Shown one piece after another: positions 1-9,043 of a stretch of 64,000 bases of DNA. Position 1 is the stretch's first letter; every line of letters starts with the position of its first letter. The notes under the pieces were generated by a model. It did not search any database. It saw only the letters and a program-made list of their open reading frames with translations, and was not told the DNA's origin. The DNA is from Roseburia inulinivorans DSM 16841. GTDB taxonomy: Bacteria; Bacillota; Clostridia; Lachnospirales; Lachnospiraceae. The stretch is taken from positions 21,475 to 85,474 of the forward strand of contig NZ_ACFY01000161.1 in the NCBI RefSeq assembly GCF_000174195.1, given 5' to 3'. Position numbers and translations under genes: made by a program.

Positions 1-169
1 CTGAAATTGCATATAAAAATGTTGTTTTTCCGGAACCTGATGGTCCTGATATGGTAATAATCTCCGGCATCTCAAATGAGATGCTAATATTATTTAGCAA
101 CATTTTTTCTTCATCACCATCTTTGACTTTGTAACTCAGATTATTAATTCTTATTATTTCTTTCTTCAT
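1..169 (-). CDS. ABC transporter ATP-binding protein (N-terminal part only)
   Basis: The gene starts at the ATG at 167-169 and runs off the left edge of the window. An AAGGAG ribosome binding site lies at 173-180. The visible 56 residues contain the Walker A motif GPSGSGKTT after a typical first beta-strand region. It sits 14 nt downstream of the permease at 184-2049 on the same strand, so it is almost certainly the ATPase partner of that permease in a BceAB/LolCDE-like exporter. Only Walker A is visible, so the subfamily cannot be fixed. The ATPase call is firm; the substrate is unknown. Confidence 0.9.
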   Translation of the reverse strand, partial: MKKEIIRINNLSYKVKDGDEEKMLLNNISISFEMPEIITISGPSGSGKTTFLYAIS

Positions 170-183
170 TATTTCTCCTTGTG

Positions 184-2049
184 CTACATTCCAGGATTTC
201 TAAGTTCCTCAATAAAATTCTTTCTATCTTTTAATCTCAGAATATAAAACATTTGAACTGCTATTGATATTAGCGAAAATAACAATAATAGAACTATTTC
301 AGAATATATTCCGCTGTCCTTCACTCCAACAAAATAATACGGTGATAACATTACATACAAACATATATATGTAAATTTTTTAGTGATTGGAAGTAAAAAT
401 ATACCAGAAATTATAATTGGAAAAACTGCATTCCAAATATAGATTTTAATAATTTGCAAATATGGCACTCCCATTGCCTGAAATCTCAGGATATCTTTTT
501 CATTGCTTTTTGCAACGAACGAATAATAAATAAACAGTGAAATCACAGCACATGTTATCAGCAGATATGTGATTGCTTCCACTATCTCGGTTCCGCTTAC
601 CGCTCTTTCTCTGCTCTTCCTCATAATATCTGCTTTTGTAAGTAAATTCTTATCAGAAACGTTATTTCCTTCATTGAAAAAAACTATATTATGTTCATTG
701 CTTCCAATATGTAATGTGTCTTTCAAATAATTTATATTGACAAAGCAATTTAACTCACTAAAATCATTGGAATAATAAAGACCTGCAACAATAAAATCAT
801 ACATTTTTCCTTCCATGTTTATTTTTATTGTCTTTCCAATATCACTTGGTGCTGCAAAAATCTCAGGCATTAAAATAGAATTGGCATTCTCATTAAGAAC
901 CTTGTTCAGCCCCTCCTCACTTCCTTTCACAACATTAATTTTTTCAAAATGATTTACATATAAACTATCAATTCCACTTACGAATACATTACTGCCACTT
1001 TCGGTTTTTGATTTTATTTTTAGTCCATAATATGTATCTGAATCCGATTCTCTATCATTAACTTCTATATCTTTTTTATCTAAAACATACGCATACCCTA
1101 TATTTTTATCAACAATATTTTCCCCAGATACACGAACCATACGAAACAGCGAATGCAAACCAACAAAAAGTGTACAACTTAAAATCAAAAACATACATGT
1201 AATTTTTACTTTTCTAAAATAACTTTTGGACATTACGACAGACAGAAAAGCATCCTTACTTTTCATAAATTTGGTCATATAATAAAGGAGCTGATATACT
1301 CCTCTTGCAATCGGATCAAACAGAATCATACCTGCCAGAATATTACCAATCTTTGAAAGTTCCACAATCTGCCGCACTGTAGACGTCACACTGATGTATT
1401 GCATAAGAATTACCAAAATAGCTGCTATGCAAATTCTGACTAATACTCCTTTAACGTTTATTTTATTTGTTTTTATATAATCATTTCCGTTCCCGATCTT
1501 TTCTACAATATTCCCCCGGAGCAATTTATATAAATTGCTTCCAATTGTATAAGAATTCAATAGTATTCCGATCAAAACACAAATAAGATATATATGAACC
1601 GGAACATATCGCTCTTCAATCTGCAAGACATTTGCAACAACAATATAAATGATGCTTCCAATAACACATCCGATCAAAGTTGCCGATACATGAACCTGTA
1701 CCAATTCTGAAACATATATCTTTACGATTTTTTTATGCGGTGTTCCCATCAATAATAATGCTTCTGTAAAGTGTTTTCTAATATTAAATAAATTTTGCAG
1801 CTGTGTTGCCAATATCCATTGAAAAAACATAACTGCAATAATTGATATCAAAATTACAGAGGACAACACGCCCTGTAACTGCTGTACGTCATTTTTGCTT
1901 AAGCTGTCATTGGTTATATCACTCAGTCCAAAAGCAAACATGGTATACAATAAAGTTGCTGTCACAGTCACCATTGAAGCAAACCAGAATTGTATTCTTT
2001 CTTTTTTTCCACTATTTTTTAATAATCTTCCAATCTTCGTTCCAAACAT
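184..2049 (-). CDS. FtsX-like ABC transporter permease (BceB-like)
   Basis: This 621-residue integral membrane protein has hydrophobic segments near residues 25-45, 62-84, 113-140 and 150-172. A long polar domain covers roughly residues 300-480, and three membrane segments follow at the C-terminus. This is the layout of FtsX/BceB-type permeases of peptide-antibiotic exporters, and the length matches BceB (about 640 residues). The first ATPase codons lie 14 nt downstream. The ATG at 2049 has only a weak AGGG site about 11 nt upstream, so translation may be coupled to the 15-codon ORF just upstream. A LytTR-type operator precedes the unit. Role in export or resistance is inferred from family and context. 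Confidence 0.82.
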   Translation of the reverse strand: MFGTKIGRLLKNSGKKERIQFWFASMVTVTATLLYTMFAFGLSDITNDSLSKNDVQQLQGVLSSVILISIIAVMFFQWILATQLQNLFNIRKHFTEALLLMGTPHKKIVKIYVSELVQVHVSATLIGCVIGSIIYIVVANVLQIEERYVPVHIYLICVLIGILLNSYTIGSNLYKLLRGNIVEKIGNGNDYIKTNKINVKGVLVRICIAAILVILMQYISVTSTVRQIVELSKIGNILAGMILFDPIARGVYQLLYYMTKFMKSKDAFLSVVMSKSYFRKVKITCMFLILSCTLFVGLHSLFRMVRVSGENIVDKNIGYAYVLDKKDIEVNDRESDSDTYYGLKIKSKTESGSNVFVSGIDSLYVNHFEKINVVKGSEEGLNKVLNENANSILMPEIFAAPSDIGKTIKINMEGKMYDFIVAGLYYSNDFSELNCFVNINYLKDTLHIGSNEHNIVFFNEGNNVSDKNLLTKADIMRKSRERAVSGTEIVEAITYLLITCAVISLFIYYSFVAKSNEKDILRFQAMGVPYLQIIKIYIWNAVFPIIISGIFLLPITKKFTYICLYVMLSPYYFVGVKDSGIYSEIVLLLLFSLISIAVQMFYILRLKDRKNFIEELRNPGM

Positions 2050-2085
2050 AAGACTATTTACCCTAAATTCGAATTATCCAATCAA

Positions 2086-2133
2086 TTATTTTAAAATGGA
2101 TGTAAGGAGCATCATTGTATCTGTATTTTTCAT
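2086..2133 (-). CDS. 15-codon ORF upstream of the ABC permease (possible leader peptide)
   Basis: The ATG at 2131-2133 follows a strong AAGGAG site with about 9 nt spacing. It opens a 15-codon frame (MKNTDTMMLLTSILK) ending in TAA. It lies between the candidate promoter at 2173-2201 and the weakly initiated permease start at 2049. The good ribosome binding site here and the poor one at the permease suggest a translated leader that couples to the permease. A chance ORF is also possible. No relatives are recognised. Confidence 0.4.
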   Translation of the reverse strand: MKNTDTMMLLTSILK

Positions 2134-2172
2134 TATGTATTTCTCCTTCGTCTACTTCATAATACTCTAATG

Positions 2173-2228
2173 ATTATAAAACTTTTTTCTTTCATTTTAT
2201 CATCTGTCAAATTTACGTATCTAACTGT
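2173..2228 (-). promoter_or_regulatory. Candidate LytTR operator and promoter for the ABC exporter
   Basis: Read on the minus strand, two direct 9-mers ACAGTTAGA (2220-2228) and ACAGATGAT (2199-2207) are separated by exactly 12 bp, the spacing of LytTR/AgrA sites. A TATAAT box lies at 2173-2178. The -35 position (2196-2201, GATAAA) is poor, as expected of an activator-dependent promoter. The adjacent operon encodes a LytTR regulator. The site identification is inferred from known LytTR site architecture. Confidence 0.5.
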
Positions 2229-3517
2229 TAAAAATCCCCTATATTCATCATAACTGTCAGAACAAATTTTCCATCCTCCGTCTCAATTATTACATCTCCA
2301 CCATATTTGTCTGCAACTGTTTGAATGGAGCTTATACCGTATCCATGTCTGTGGAAATCATTTTTGGTTGAAATTAATTTTCCTGATTTGTCCTGTTTCA
2401 AACTTCCTTCATATGGATTTTTTATAACAAAAACCAATGACTGCTTTTTGATTCCCATTGCTATTTCAATATTCTTATTATTTTCGTTGCATTTTTCTGT
2501 GGCTTCTATCGCATTATCGAGCGCATTTCCTAATACTACCCCCAGATCACACTGATTTACCGGCAGTTCTTCCGGTATAAAAATTTTTAAAAGAAACTGT
2601 ATTCCATTCTCTTTGGCAATCGAATATTTGGTGTTGAGCAGTGCATCTATCACCTGATTTCCGCTGTCAGAAATATAACTTTCTGTATGATTATTCTCGA
2701 TTATTTTGTCGATTTCACGAATGACATTTTCTTTCTCTCCATGCTCTATTTCGTTTTTTAATACAATTAATTTATTTATCAGATTATGGCGTTCTCTGTG
2801 AAAATCTTCCATTAACTTTTTTTGTTCTTTTGTATTATTAGTCATCATATGAATTTGCTGCTCATATACCGTTTTTTCCTTTTCGAGCATAGTTTTTTCC
2901 GTAATTTTTGAATAAACCTCAAGGATAATCATATTGAACAGTAATAATATGCTGAAAACTATCATAGCAGTCACTGTATTATTTTCTGAAAAGAACACCG
3001 CTGCTGCAATGTAAATACTGCCGATTGATACAAAGAAAAAGACGATATAATATTTTACCGGAATCAGGCTGTTTTCCCTTTTCTTCCATACAAAAGACAA
3101 AATGTATATTCCTATCATCATGATTATTTTTGATATAATACTTCCTATCATATTAAAGTCTCTTTGTTCAAGACAAAATAAATTTAAAAAGAAAAAAATA
3201 ATCATTTCTACCAATGCCCATACTGCCCAAAAGAACGTAAGTAAAAATATATTATTTTTTCCAAAACCATAATAGGAAATTGCTGAAATCATAATACACA
3301 GCAATACATTTACAATCGTAGTTACAACTGACGCATCACCACTGTGAAACTGGACATATCCTTGAAAAATAATATATATGAGCCATACACTCACAGATAA
3401 TACATTCCAACGCTTCTTTTCATAAAATGTATCTAAAAATTTTCTTACTATCCAGACACTTGCGAATGTCAAAACTGAATTTAAGATTATATTTCCCACG
3501 TCACACATAGATATCAC
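2228..3517 (-). CDS. AgrC-like sensor histidine kinase (GHKL, HPK10 type)
   Basis: The protein has 429 residues. The N-terminal ~200 contain about six membrane segments. A coiled linker and the phosphoacceptor region FHRERHNLINKL follow, with the likely histidine near residue 244. The ATPase domain has an N box (NALDNAIEA, about residue 331) and a G box (HGYGISSI, about residue 391). This is the AgrC/HPK10 design, usually sensing peptides at the membrane. The gene overlaps the end of the upstream LytTR regulator by 17 nt, so the two form one operon. The kinase probably controls the exporter downstream. The signal is unknown and no agrD is seen beside this pair. Confidence 0.88.
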   Translation of the reverse strand: MISMCDVGNIILNSVLTFASVWIVRKFLDTFYEKKRWNVLSVSVWLIYIIFQGYVQFHSGDASVVTTIVNVLLCIMISAISYYGFGKNNIFLLTFFWAVWALVEMIIFFFLNLFCLEQRDFNMIGSIISKIIMMIGIYILSFVWKKRENSLIPVKYYIVFFFVSIGSIYIAAAVFFSENNTVTAMIVFSILLLFNMIILEVYSKITEKTMLEKEKTVYEQQIHMMTNNTKEQKKLMEDFHRERHNLINKLIVLKNEIEHGEKENVIREIDKIIENNHTESYISDSGNQVIDALLNTKYSIAKENGIQFLLKIFIPEELPVNQCDLGVVLGNALDNAIEATEKCNENNKNIEIAMGIKKQSLVFVIKNPYEGSLKQDKSGKLISTKNDFHRHGYGISSIQTVADKYGGDVIIETEDGKFVLTVMMNIGDF

Positions 3518-4229
3518 CTCTTAACAGTCTGCTATATTCTTTACTAAATTCTTTCTGCCGGTCTTCACTAATCGGCAACACTTCTCCGTTTATCAATGTT
3601 ACATTAGATTTTGATCTTGATTTGATCAAAAGGTAATTGACGAGATAAGACTGATGAATCCTTAGAAATGTTACTTTTCCACTGCTAAGTCCTTTTTCTA
3701 CCTCTGATAATTTTCCATTAAACACATATTTATTTCCATCTCTGACATGTATATTTATTTGTCTTGCTTTGCTTTCAAAATATAGGATCTCTTTGGACAA
3801 AACTTTGTATTCCTGACTTTTATATTTAAACGAAAAGAAATGATTTCTACTGCAAATTCTCTGGTTTGCTTCTAAAAATATCTGTGCGAACGAATCCCGG
3901 TCTATCGGTTTTCTGATAAAGGAAAACACATCCAAGCGAAATAATTCCATGACGTATCTGTCATAGCTGGAAATAAAAATAATCATCACATCTTCATCTT
4001 TTTTACGAATGTTTTTCGCCGCAGTGATTCCATCTCCATTTTCCATCTGAATATCCATATATATCAGGTCAAACTTTTTCCCTGAAGATATTTCTCTTAC
4101 CAGATTATTTCCACTATAGAAAACATCGGTATCTATTTTCACATTTTCCTCGTCACTAATATTATGTAAGACACTTTCAATTTGATGTGCAATCAGATCA
4201 TCATCATCGCAGATTGCGATATTTAACAT
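3501..4229 (-). CDS. LytTR-family response regulator
   Basis: The start chosen is the ATG at 4227-4229, which has a GGAGG site 8 nt upstream. A longer frame upstream has no such signal. The 242-residue product has an N-terminal receiver domain with the acidic cluster CDDDD, a likely phospho-aspartate in the YMDI segment (about residue 59) and a conserved Lys in IRKPID. The C-terminal ~100 residues form a LytTR DNA-binding domain. It overlaps the kinase by 17 nt. A matching pair of LytTR half-sites lies upstream of the ABC exporter, its probable target. Confidence 0.9.
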   Translation of the reverse strand: MLNIAICDDDDLIAHQIESVLHNISDEENVKIDTDVFYSGNNLVREISSGKKFDLIYMDIQMENGDGITAAKNIRKKDEDVMIIFISSYDRYVMELFRLDVFSFIRKPIDRDSFAQIFLEANQRICSRNHFFSFKYKSQEYKVLSKEILYFESKARQINIHVRDGNKYVFNGKLSEVEKGLSSGKVTFLRIHQSYLVNYLLIKSRSKSNVTLINGEVLPISEDRQKEFSKEYSRLLRGDIYV

Positions 4230-4312
4230 TATTTTTTCCTCCAAGAACACTGTCTTTTTTTCTATCTTACTATATGGATTTTGCATTCTCAATCTTCATT
4301 TTTATTTACATT

Positions 4313-4359
4313 AAAAAAACTGCTGCACCGCCCGATTTTTCATCGTCCCGGCACAGCAG
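4313..4359 (-). terminator. Intrinsic terminator of the amino-acid binding protein gene
   Basis: On the minus strand a GC-rich stem (arms starting CTGCTGTGCC and ending GGTGCAGCAG, 4320-4359) is followed by seven T residues (4313-4319). It lies 15 nt past the stop at 4375. Confidence 0.85.
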
Positions 4360-4374
4360 TCTGTGTATTTAAAT

Positions 4375-5274
4375 TTATTCTGTCACTCCGCCTTCTACAA
4401 CAAGACTTTCCTCATAGTCACTGCCATATGTGTCTACTAAAGTAGCTTCATAATCAGCATGGAAGAACTGTTCCTCACCTAAAGTCTTAATTTCGTCATT
4501 GATCCAGTCAAGCAAGGTTGTATTTCCTTTAGAAACCGCCGGAGCAATCGTATCATTACTTCCAAGGGAAGGAATCCCTACCGTGTAACCGGTGTTCTGA
4601 AGTGCATATGCGATAACCTCGGTGTTATCATTTACCCATGCAGCACCGCTTCCATTTTCCAGTGCATTCTTCGCAGTTGCATAGGAATCATATTTCTGTA
4701 ATGGGATATCCGGGTAGTTGTCGATCATGTAAGTCTCTGCCGTTGTTCCTGAGATAACGATCATCTGGTCATTGGAATCCCAGTCATCAAGGTTCTCGAT
4801 CACTTTACTGTCAGGAGATACCACGCCAAGAGCCACATTCATATAAGGAAGGGCAAAGTCAACTTCCTCCGCACGCTCGTCAGTCACGGTAAAGTTTGCA
4901 AGAATGATATCCACTTTTCCTGTCTGCAAATATTCGATTCTGTTTGCCGCCTCTGTGGATACGAAGTTCACATCCACTCCAAGATCCTCGCCAAGTCTGT
5001 TTGCAAAATAAATATCGTATCCCTGATACTCACCATTTTCATCTACATATCCAAATGGATTTTTGTCGGAGAAAACGCCGATATTGATCGTACCGCTCTC
5101 TTTGATTTCATCCAAAGTACGGTAAACTTCGCTGCTTCCATTGGATACTGTTCCCTCGTCTGCCGCACTTGCATTATTTGCGGTTGCATCACTAGTGCTG
5201 CCGCCGCATGCGGTCAGACCTGCCGTAAGTGAAAGTGTTAATACTGCTGCCAAAATCCTGTTCCATTTCTTCAT
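4375..5274 (-). CDS. Polar amino-acid ABC transporter substrate-binding lipoprotein
   Basis: Start is the ATG at 5274, preceded by AAGGAG. The 299-residue product begins with a lipoprotein signal peptide ending in the lipobox LTAC, so it should be anchored outside the membrane. The rest is a type II periplasmic binding fold of the glutamine/glutamate/cystine family (INIGVFSDKNPFGY, the DIYFANRLGEDL region and an EYLQTGKVDIILANFTVT hinge segment). It lies downstream of its ATPase and two permeases, but repeat element E1 now separates it from them. The exact amino acid cannot be read from the sequence. An intrinsic terminator follows. Confidence 0.9.
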   Translation of the reverse strand: MKKWNRILAAVLTLSLTAGLTACGGSTSDATANNASAADEGTVSNGSSEVYRTLDEIKESGTINIGVFSDKNPFGYVDENGEYQGYDIYFANRLGEDLGVDVNFVSTEAANRIEYLQTGKVDIILANFTVTDERAEEVDFALPYMNVALGVVSPDSKVIENLDDWDSNDQMIVISGTTAETYMIDNYPDIPLQKYDSYATAKNALENGSGAAWVNDNTEVIAYALQNTGYTVGIPSLGSNDTIAPAVSKGNTTLLDWINDEIKTLGEEQFFHADYEATLVDTYGSDYEESLVVEGGVTE

Positions 5275-5304
5275 AATAAATGCTCCTTTTCTTCTTGCTA
5301 TTTC

Positions 5305-5530
5305 ATAGATAATTGTGAAACTCCTGAAAGTGTAAATTGAATTGTGAAAAATTAACAAAAGACATGAAAGACATTGTGGAACCGCCGGTTCTTAGAAGGT
5401 AGGTACAACTGTAAGTTGTGCCTGGCTTCTTAGTACCGTTGCGAGTGACACATAGCGAAAGCGTGTCTTGAATGTTTTTGTTAATTTTGAACAATTGAAA
5501 GAAGAGTATGAAGAGTTTCACATTGTCTAT
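5305..5530 (+). repeat. Palindromic repeat element E1 (226 bp, MITE-like)
   Basis: First of four related copies. The ends form terminal inverted repeats of about 17 bp (ATAGATAATTGTGAAACTC at the left, its near-complement ending at 5530). Inside, the two arms pair again around AAATTAACAAAA / TTTTGTTAATTTT. The centre is a hairpin starting GGTTCTTAGAAGG and ending CTTCTTAGTACC, and an off-axis AGCGAAAGCG mini-hairpin follows. E1 lies inside the amino-acid transporter operon, 30 nt upstream of the binding-protein start and just after the ATPase stop. Short ORFs in it look like by-products of the palindrome. Confidence 0.85.
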
Positions 5531-5532
5531 TG

Positions 5533-6309
5533 CTATTTCACATGAGTCTTTGCCTCATGAAATTCAAACGTATTCAAAAACTGTTTTGCGCGGTCGGTCT
5601 TTGGATGTTCGAAGAACTCTTCCGGAGTTCCCTCCTCCACGATCTTTCCGCCATTTAAAAATATCACACGGTCTGCCACTGCTTTTGCGAACTGCATCTC
5701 ATGTGTGACGATCATCATTGTGCGCCCCTGGGAAGCAAGGTCTAACATTACATCCAAAACCTCTCTTACCATCTCCGGATCCAGCGCCGCGGTCACTTCA
5801 TCGAAAAGTAAAATTTCCGGGTGCATACAAAGTGCTCTCACGATCGCGACACGCTGTTTCTGTCCACCGGAAAGCTGCCTCGGATAGCTTTTCGCTTTCT
5901 CAGCAAGACCAACCCGCTCTAAAAGCGCCATTGCTTCCTTTTCGGCTTCCTCTTTTTTCCGCTTCTGTACTTTCATTGGTGCCAGTAAAATGTTGTCAAG
6001 CACCGTCAAATGCGGAAATAATTCATAACTCTGGAATACCATTCCGATCTTCTGACGAAGCTCTGCGATGTTTTTGTTCTTCGGATCAATTTTTTCACCA
6101 TTTAATTTGATCTCGCCGCCCTGAATTGGTTCCAGAGCGTTGATACATCGAAGCATCGTACTTTTTCCACAGCCGCTCGGACCGACAAGGACGATGACCT
6201 CTCCCTGATGTACTTCCAGATCGATATCATCCAGAATCAGGTTATCATCATAACTTTTTTCAAATGTTCTATAGATAACAATGTCTGTTCCAAGAAAGAT
6301 CACCTCCAT
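5533..6309 (-). CDS. Polar amino-acid ABC transporter ATP-binding protein
   Basis: A GlnQ/HisP-type ATPase of about 250 residues with Walker [11 protein letters not shown]-loop [10 protein letters not shown], signature LSGGQKQR, Walker [13 protein letters not shown] and the switch His in VTHEMQ. It powers import with the two permeases immediately upstream. The start is uncertain. The ATG at 6307-6309 overlaps the permease stop, and a GGAGGTGATC site lies just inside the frame, so initiation may occur a few codons later at a non-ATG codon. A much longer upstream frame overlaps the permease and is not credible. Confidence 0.88.
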   Translation of the reverse strand: MEVIFLGTDIVIYRTFEKSYDDNLILDDIDLEVHQGEVIVLVGPSGCGKSTMLRCINALEPIQGGEIKLNGEKIDPKNKNIAELRQKIGMVFQSYELFPHLTVLDNILLAPMKVQKRKKEEAEKEAMALLERVGLAEKAKSYPRQLSGGQKQRVAIVRALCMHPEILLFDEVTAALDPEMVREVLDVMLDLASQGRTMMIVTHEMQFAKAVADRVIFLNGGKIVEEGTPEEFFEHPKTDRAKQFLNTFEFHEAKTHVK

Positions 6310-6974
6310 TTCCTTTCCAGATATTTTGCAAGCATACTGATTGGCCAGCATGCGATAAAATACAATAAAAATACGGTCAGATAAATTCCAAACGCTGCAT
6401 TCGGGCTGGACATCCGGTTTGCCTCGATAATCTGCTGTGCCACCTTCAACACCTCGACAACACCGATCATTAAGATCAGGCTGGTCGTCTTGATCATTCG
6501 TGTGATCAGGTTGATGGACAGCGGGATCAGTCTCCTGACGGCCTGTGGAATGATAACGTAGAGATAAGTCTGCATTTTGGTAAGTCCCAGCGCCGCACTG
6601 CTCTCGTACTGATGTTTTGGGATGGAGATCAGTGCCCCCCGCACAAGGTCGCTCATCTCTGCGGTTCCCCACAGGACAAACACGATGATGGACGCTGTCT
6701 CTCCCGACAAATTCCAGCCAAAAGTTCTCGTCGTACTAAAGTAAAACAGGAAAAGTAATACCAACTGCGGCATAATGCGGATAAATTCCAGATACACTCT
6801 GAAAATTGCCTTGAGCACTACATTTTTTCTTGTCATCAGCACGCCAAACAATAAACCTGACGGAATACTGATCACAACTGCGATCAGACTGATACGGAGT
6901 GCTACCCAGAGTCCCTGAAGCAGCCGCAGCATATTGCTTCCTTTTAATAAAACCTCAAGCCCCAAATCCGGCAT
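6300..6974 (-). CDS. Polar amino-acid ABC transporter permease
   Basis: A 224-residue His/Glu/Gln/Arg-family permease with about five membrane segments. It carries the cytoplasmic EAA-type loop ([22 protein letters not shown]) that docks the ATPase. It overlaps the end of the preceding permease by about 20 nt and the start of the ATPase by about 10 nt, so the three are translationally coupled. It forms a heterodimer with the 6955-7614 product. The substrate is probably a polar amino acid. Confidence 0.88.
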   Translation of the reverse strand: MPDLGLEVLLKGSNMLRLLQGLWVALRISLIAVVISIPSGLLFGVLMTRKNVVLKAIFRVYLEFIRIMPQLVLLFLFYFSTTRTFGWNLSGETASIIVFVLWGTAEMSDLVRGALISIPKHQYESSAALGLTKMQTYLYVIIPQAVRRLIPLSINLITRMIKTTSLILMIGVVEVLKVAQQIIEANRMSSPNAAFGIYLTVFLLYFIACWPISMLAKYLERKWR

Positions 6975-7614
6975 AACGCAGCCTCCTTTCCAGCAGACTG
7001 CCCAAAATGGAAATCGGCAATAATAGGATCAGATAGAAAACCACAAGCAGGAATAAACTCTCTGTTGTCTTGTAATAAAGACCGATCAGGTCTTTTGCAG
7101 TAAACATCAGATCCATCAGGCTGATCGCACTGAACACACTCGTTTCCTTCAAAAGGAAAATCACATTTGCCACAAATGCCGGAACACTGATGGACATTGC
7201 CTGTGGTAAAATGATGTACCGCATGGTCTGGCAACGGTTCATCCCAAGACTGTACGCACTCTCCGTCTGAATCGGTTCGATTGCTTCCAATCCGCTTCGA
7301 AAAGCCTCTGCCATGTAACTTCCACCTAAAAATGCAAGTCCGGCAACACCACATGCCTCCGCATTTGTCTGGATTCCGATCTTCGGAAGTCCATAGTAAA
7401 TAAAGAATAACTGTACCAGCAATGGTGTATTTCTGCTGAGTTCTATGTACACCGCCACGATCTGGCGAAGTACCGGCACTTTATAATACTGGATCGTCGA
7501 ACAGACAAATCCAACGATAATTGCAAAAACAATTCCGAGGAGTCCAATGCGAAGCGTCAACCAGGCGGCTTTCTCGTACATCGGTAAATATTTTAGAATA
7601 AACTCCCAGTTCAA
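6955..7614 (-). CDS. Polar amino-acid ABC transporter permease
   Basis: First gene of the importer operon, about 219 residues with five membrane helices. It has the typical SRNTPLLVQLFF segment and the EAA loop (AYSLGMNRCQTMRYIILPQA). I chose a TTG start at 7612-7614 because an AGGAGGGG site lies 8 nt upstream of it. The in-frame TTG seven codons earlier would place that site inside the coding region. A consensus promoter lies at 7650-7678. Confidence 0.88.
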   Translation of the reverse strand: MNWEFILKYLPMYEKAAWLTLRIGLLGIVFAIIVGFVCSTIQYYKVPVLRQIVAVYIELSRNTPLLVQLFFIYYGLPKIGIQTNAEACGVAGLAFLGGSYMAEAFRSGLEAIEPIQTESAYSLGMNRCQTMRYIILPQAMSISVPAFVANVIFLLKETSVFSAISLMDLMFTAKDLIGLYYKTTESLFLLVVFYLILLLPISILGSLLERRLRYAGFGA

Positions 7615-7649
7615 GATGTTCCCCTCCTCTTTCAAAATTTATAGTGCTT

Positions 7650-7678
7650 ATCATAGTTCTTTTATCCTACTATGTCAA
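7650..7678 (-). promoter_or_regulatory. SigA promoter of the amino-acid importer operon
   Basis: Minus strand TTGACA (7673-7678), 17 bp spacer, TATGAT (7650-7655), about 35 nt before the TTG start. Near-perfect consensus. Confidence 0.8.
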
Positions 7679-7800
7679 TAGGAATTATAGTATTAATTGT
7701 ATTAAATAAAAAACAATATCGGAATTATATTGTAAAATGGGGATATATGGATTTCATCTTCTATGATTATTATATGAAAAGAAAAGAATTGATTACCCGA

Positions 7801-7845
7801 AAATAAAAAGATGGGCAGCAATATCGGATGACGATATTGCTGCCC
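7801..7845 (-). terminator. Intrinsic terminator of the acetyltransferase gene
   Basis: On the minus strand GGGCAGCAATATCG pairs with CGATATTGCTGCCC (7813-7845) and is followed by CTTTTTATTT. It lies 50 nt after the stop of the GNAT gene. Confidence 0.85.
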
Positions 7846-7894
7846 GGTGCTTATCGATAAAATAAATTTCTGGTTAAATCTAGTCCACCGTGGA

Positions 7895-8464
7895 CTACTT
7901 TTCCAACTTCAACTTCGGAAACGGAATGATATCCGGCTGATTTTCCCTATGCTCTCCGATGAATTTTTCCATCCAGACCATGTCATACCAGCGGTGGAAC
8001 TTATAACCGCACTGATGGAAAGTTCCGACCATCGTATAACCCAGTTTTTCATGAAACAGCACGCTGTCCTTCGTCAGATATTCATCTTCCGCCTGTGGAT
8101 AAGCAATACAGGCATTGACATTTAAAATACCCTGCTGCTTCAAAATATTTTCCAGCTCTTCATAAAGCCTTCTGCCGATTCCGCTGCGTTTCTGCTCCAT
8201 ATCTACATAAATGGATGTCTCCACTGACCAGTCATATGCCGCTCTCTCTTTGAACGGACTGACATAGGCATAGCCTGCGATTTTTCCATCCTTTTCCGCT
8301 GCCAGATATGGAAATCGCTCCAATGTATGCCTGATCCTGCCACGGAACTCCTCTATGGACGGCACAACATATTCAAACGTGATCGCTGTCTGCTCAATAT
8401 ATTTTGCGTAGATTGCAAGAATCTCCTCTGCATCCGCCTCTGTTGCAACTCGAATCGTTGTCAT
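7895..8464 (-). CDS. GNAT N-acetyltransferase (phosphinothricin/methionine-sulfoximine type)
   Basis: A 189-residue acetyltransferase. The N-terminus (IRVATEADAEEILAIYAKYI), the EFRGRIR segment and the ETSIYVD strand before the acetyl-CoA motif (QKRSGIGRRL, about residue 112) are typical of the Pat/MnaT/YncA group. That group acetylates phosphinothricin-like or methionine-derived amines. A WYDMVWMEK C-terminal segment also fits. It follows a Nudix gene on the same strand with a 75-nt gap, so the two may be co-transcribed. The natural substrate is unknown. Confidence 0.85.
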   Translation of the reverse strand: MTTIRVATEADAEEILAIYAKYIEQTAITFEYVVPSIEEFRGRIRHTLERFPYLAAEKDGKIAGYAYVSPFKERAAYDWSVETSIYVDMEQKRSGIGRRLYEELENILKQQGILNVNACIAYPQAEDEYLTKDSVLFHEKLGYTMVGTFHQCGYKFHRWYDMVWMEKFIGEHRENQPDIIPFPKLKLEK

Positions 8465-8539
8465 AGTTTCCCTGCCTCTTTTCCATTCAGTATTCCATCT
8501 GCAAAACTATATCTTTGATGTTTTCTTCTGCTCACGCAA

Positions 8540-9043
8540 TCACATTTCAAACGCCTGCTTAATGCTGTCGTAATGTAAGAAGATCCCCTGCTCTGCAAAC
8601 TCCCTGATCTGGTCTGGCGTTGCAAACATGTAGCCATCTGTTTCCTCTGTCTGAAGATGCAGGTCTTTGTCGTCAATATCCATGACAAAACGGTAAACGT
8701 CCACAAAATAATTGTCACCCTCACCCGGATTTTCTCTCTTATAGGTAAATAAATAGCCGCCCTCGGCATTTCCGGCATCCAGTCCTGTCTCCTCTTTCAC
8801 TTCGCGAAGGACTGCCTCGTAAGACTCCTCGCCAGCCTGTGCTGCGCCGCCGGATACTTCCCACCAGCCCGGTGCCCATGCCTTTGTCATGACGCGCTTT
8901 GTGATAAGAAACGTTTGATCAGGTCTTGCCACAACACCGAGCACCGTCAGATGATATTCGCCATCCTTTAAACACCAGTCGTTGCGCTTCATTGTGCGTC
9001 CTGTCGGCTTTTTATCTGCATCATAAATATCCCATAATTCCAT
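8540..9043 (-). CDS. Nudix hydrolase
   Basis: A 167-residue protein with a complete Nudix box (GGAAQAGEESYEAVLREVKE followed by ETGL, about residues 65-88) carrying the Glu residues that bind metal. The N-terminus MELWDIYDADKKPTGR resembles the isopentenyl-diphosphate isomerase/Nudix group that hydrolyses or isomerises diphosphates. A good AGGAG site precedes the ATG at 9043. The substrate is not predictable. It is divergent from azlC and precedes the GNAT gene. Confidence 0.85.
   Translation of the reverse strand: MELWDIYDADKKPTGRTMKRNDWCLKDGEYHLTVLGVVARPDQTFLITKRVMTKAWAPGWWEVSGGAAQAGEESYEAVLREVKEETGLDAGNAEGGYLFTYKRENPGEGDNYFVDVYRFVMDIDDKDLHLQTEETDGYMFATPDQIREFAEQGIFLHYDSIKQAFEM

Noticed and set aside
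5303..5521. 72-residue ORF on the minus strand and a similar one at 46382-46687 on the plus strand
   Set aside because: Both lie inside copies of the palindromic repeat; the protein similarity follows from DNA similarity, and other copies (E2, E4) do not keep the frame.
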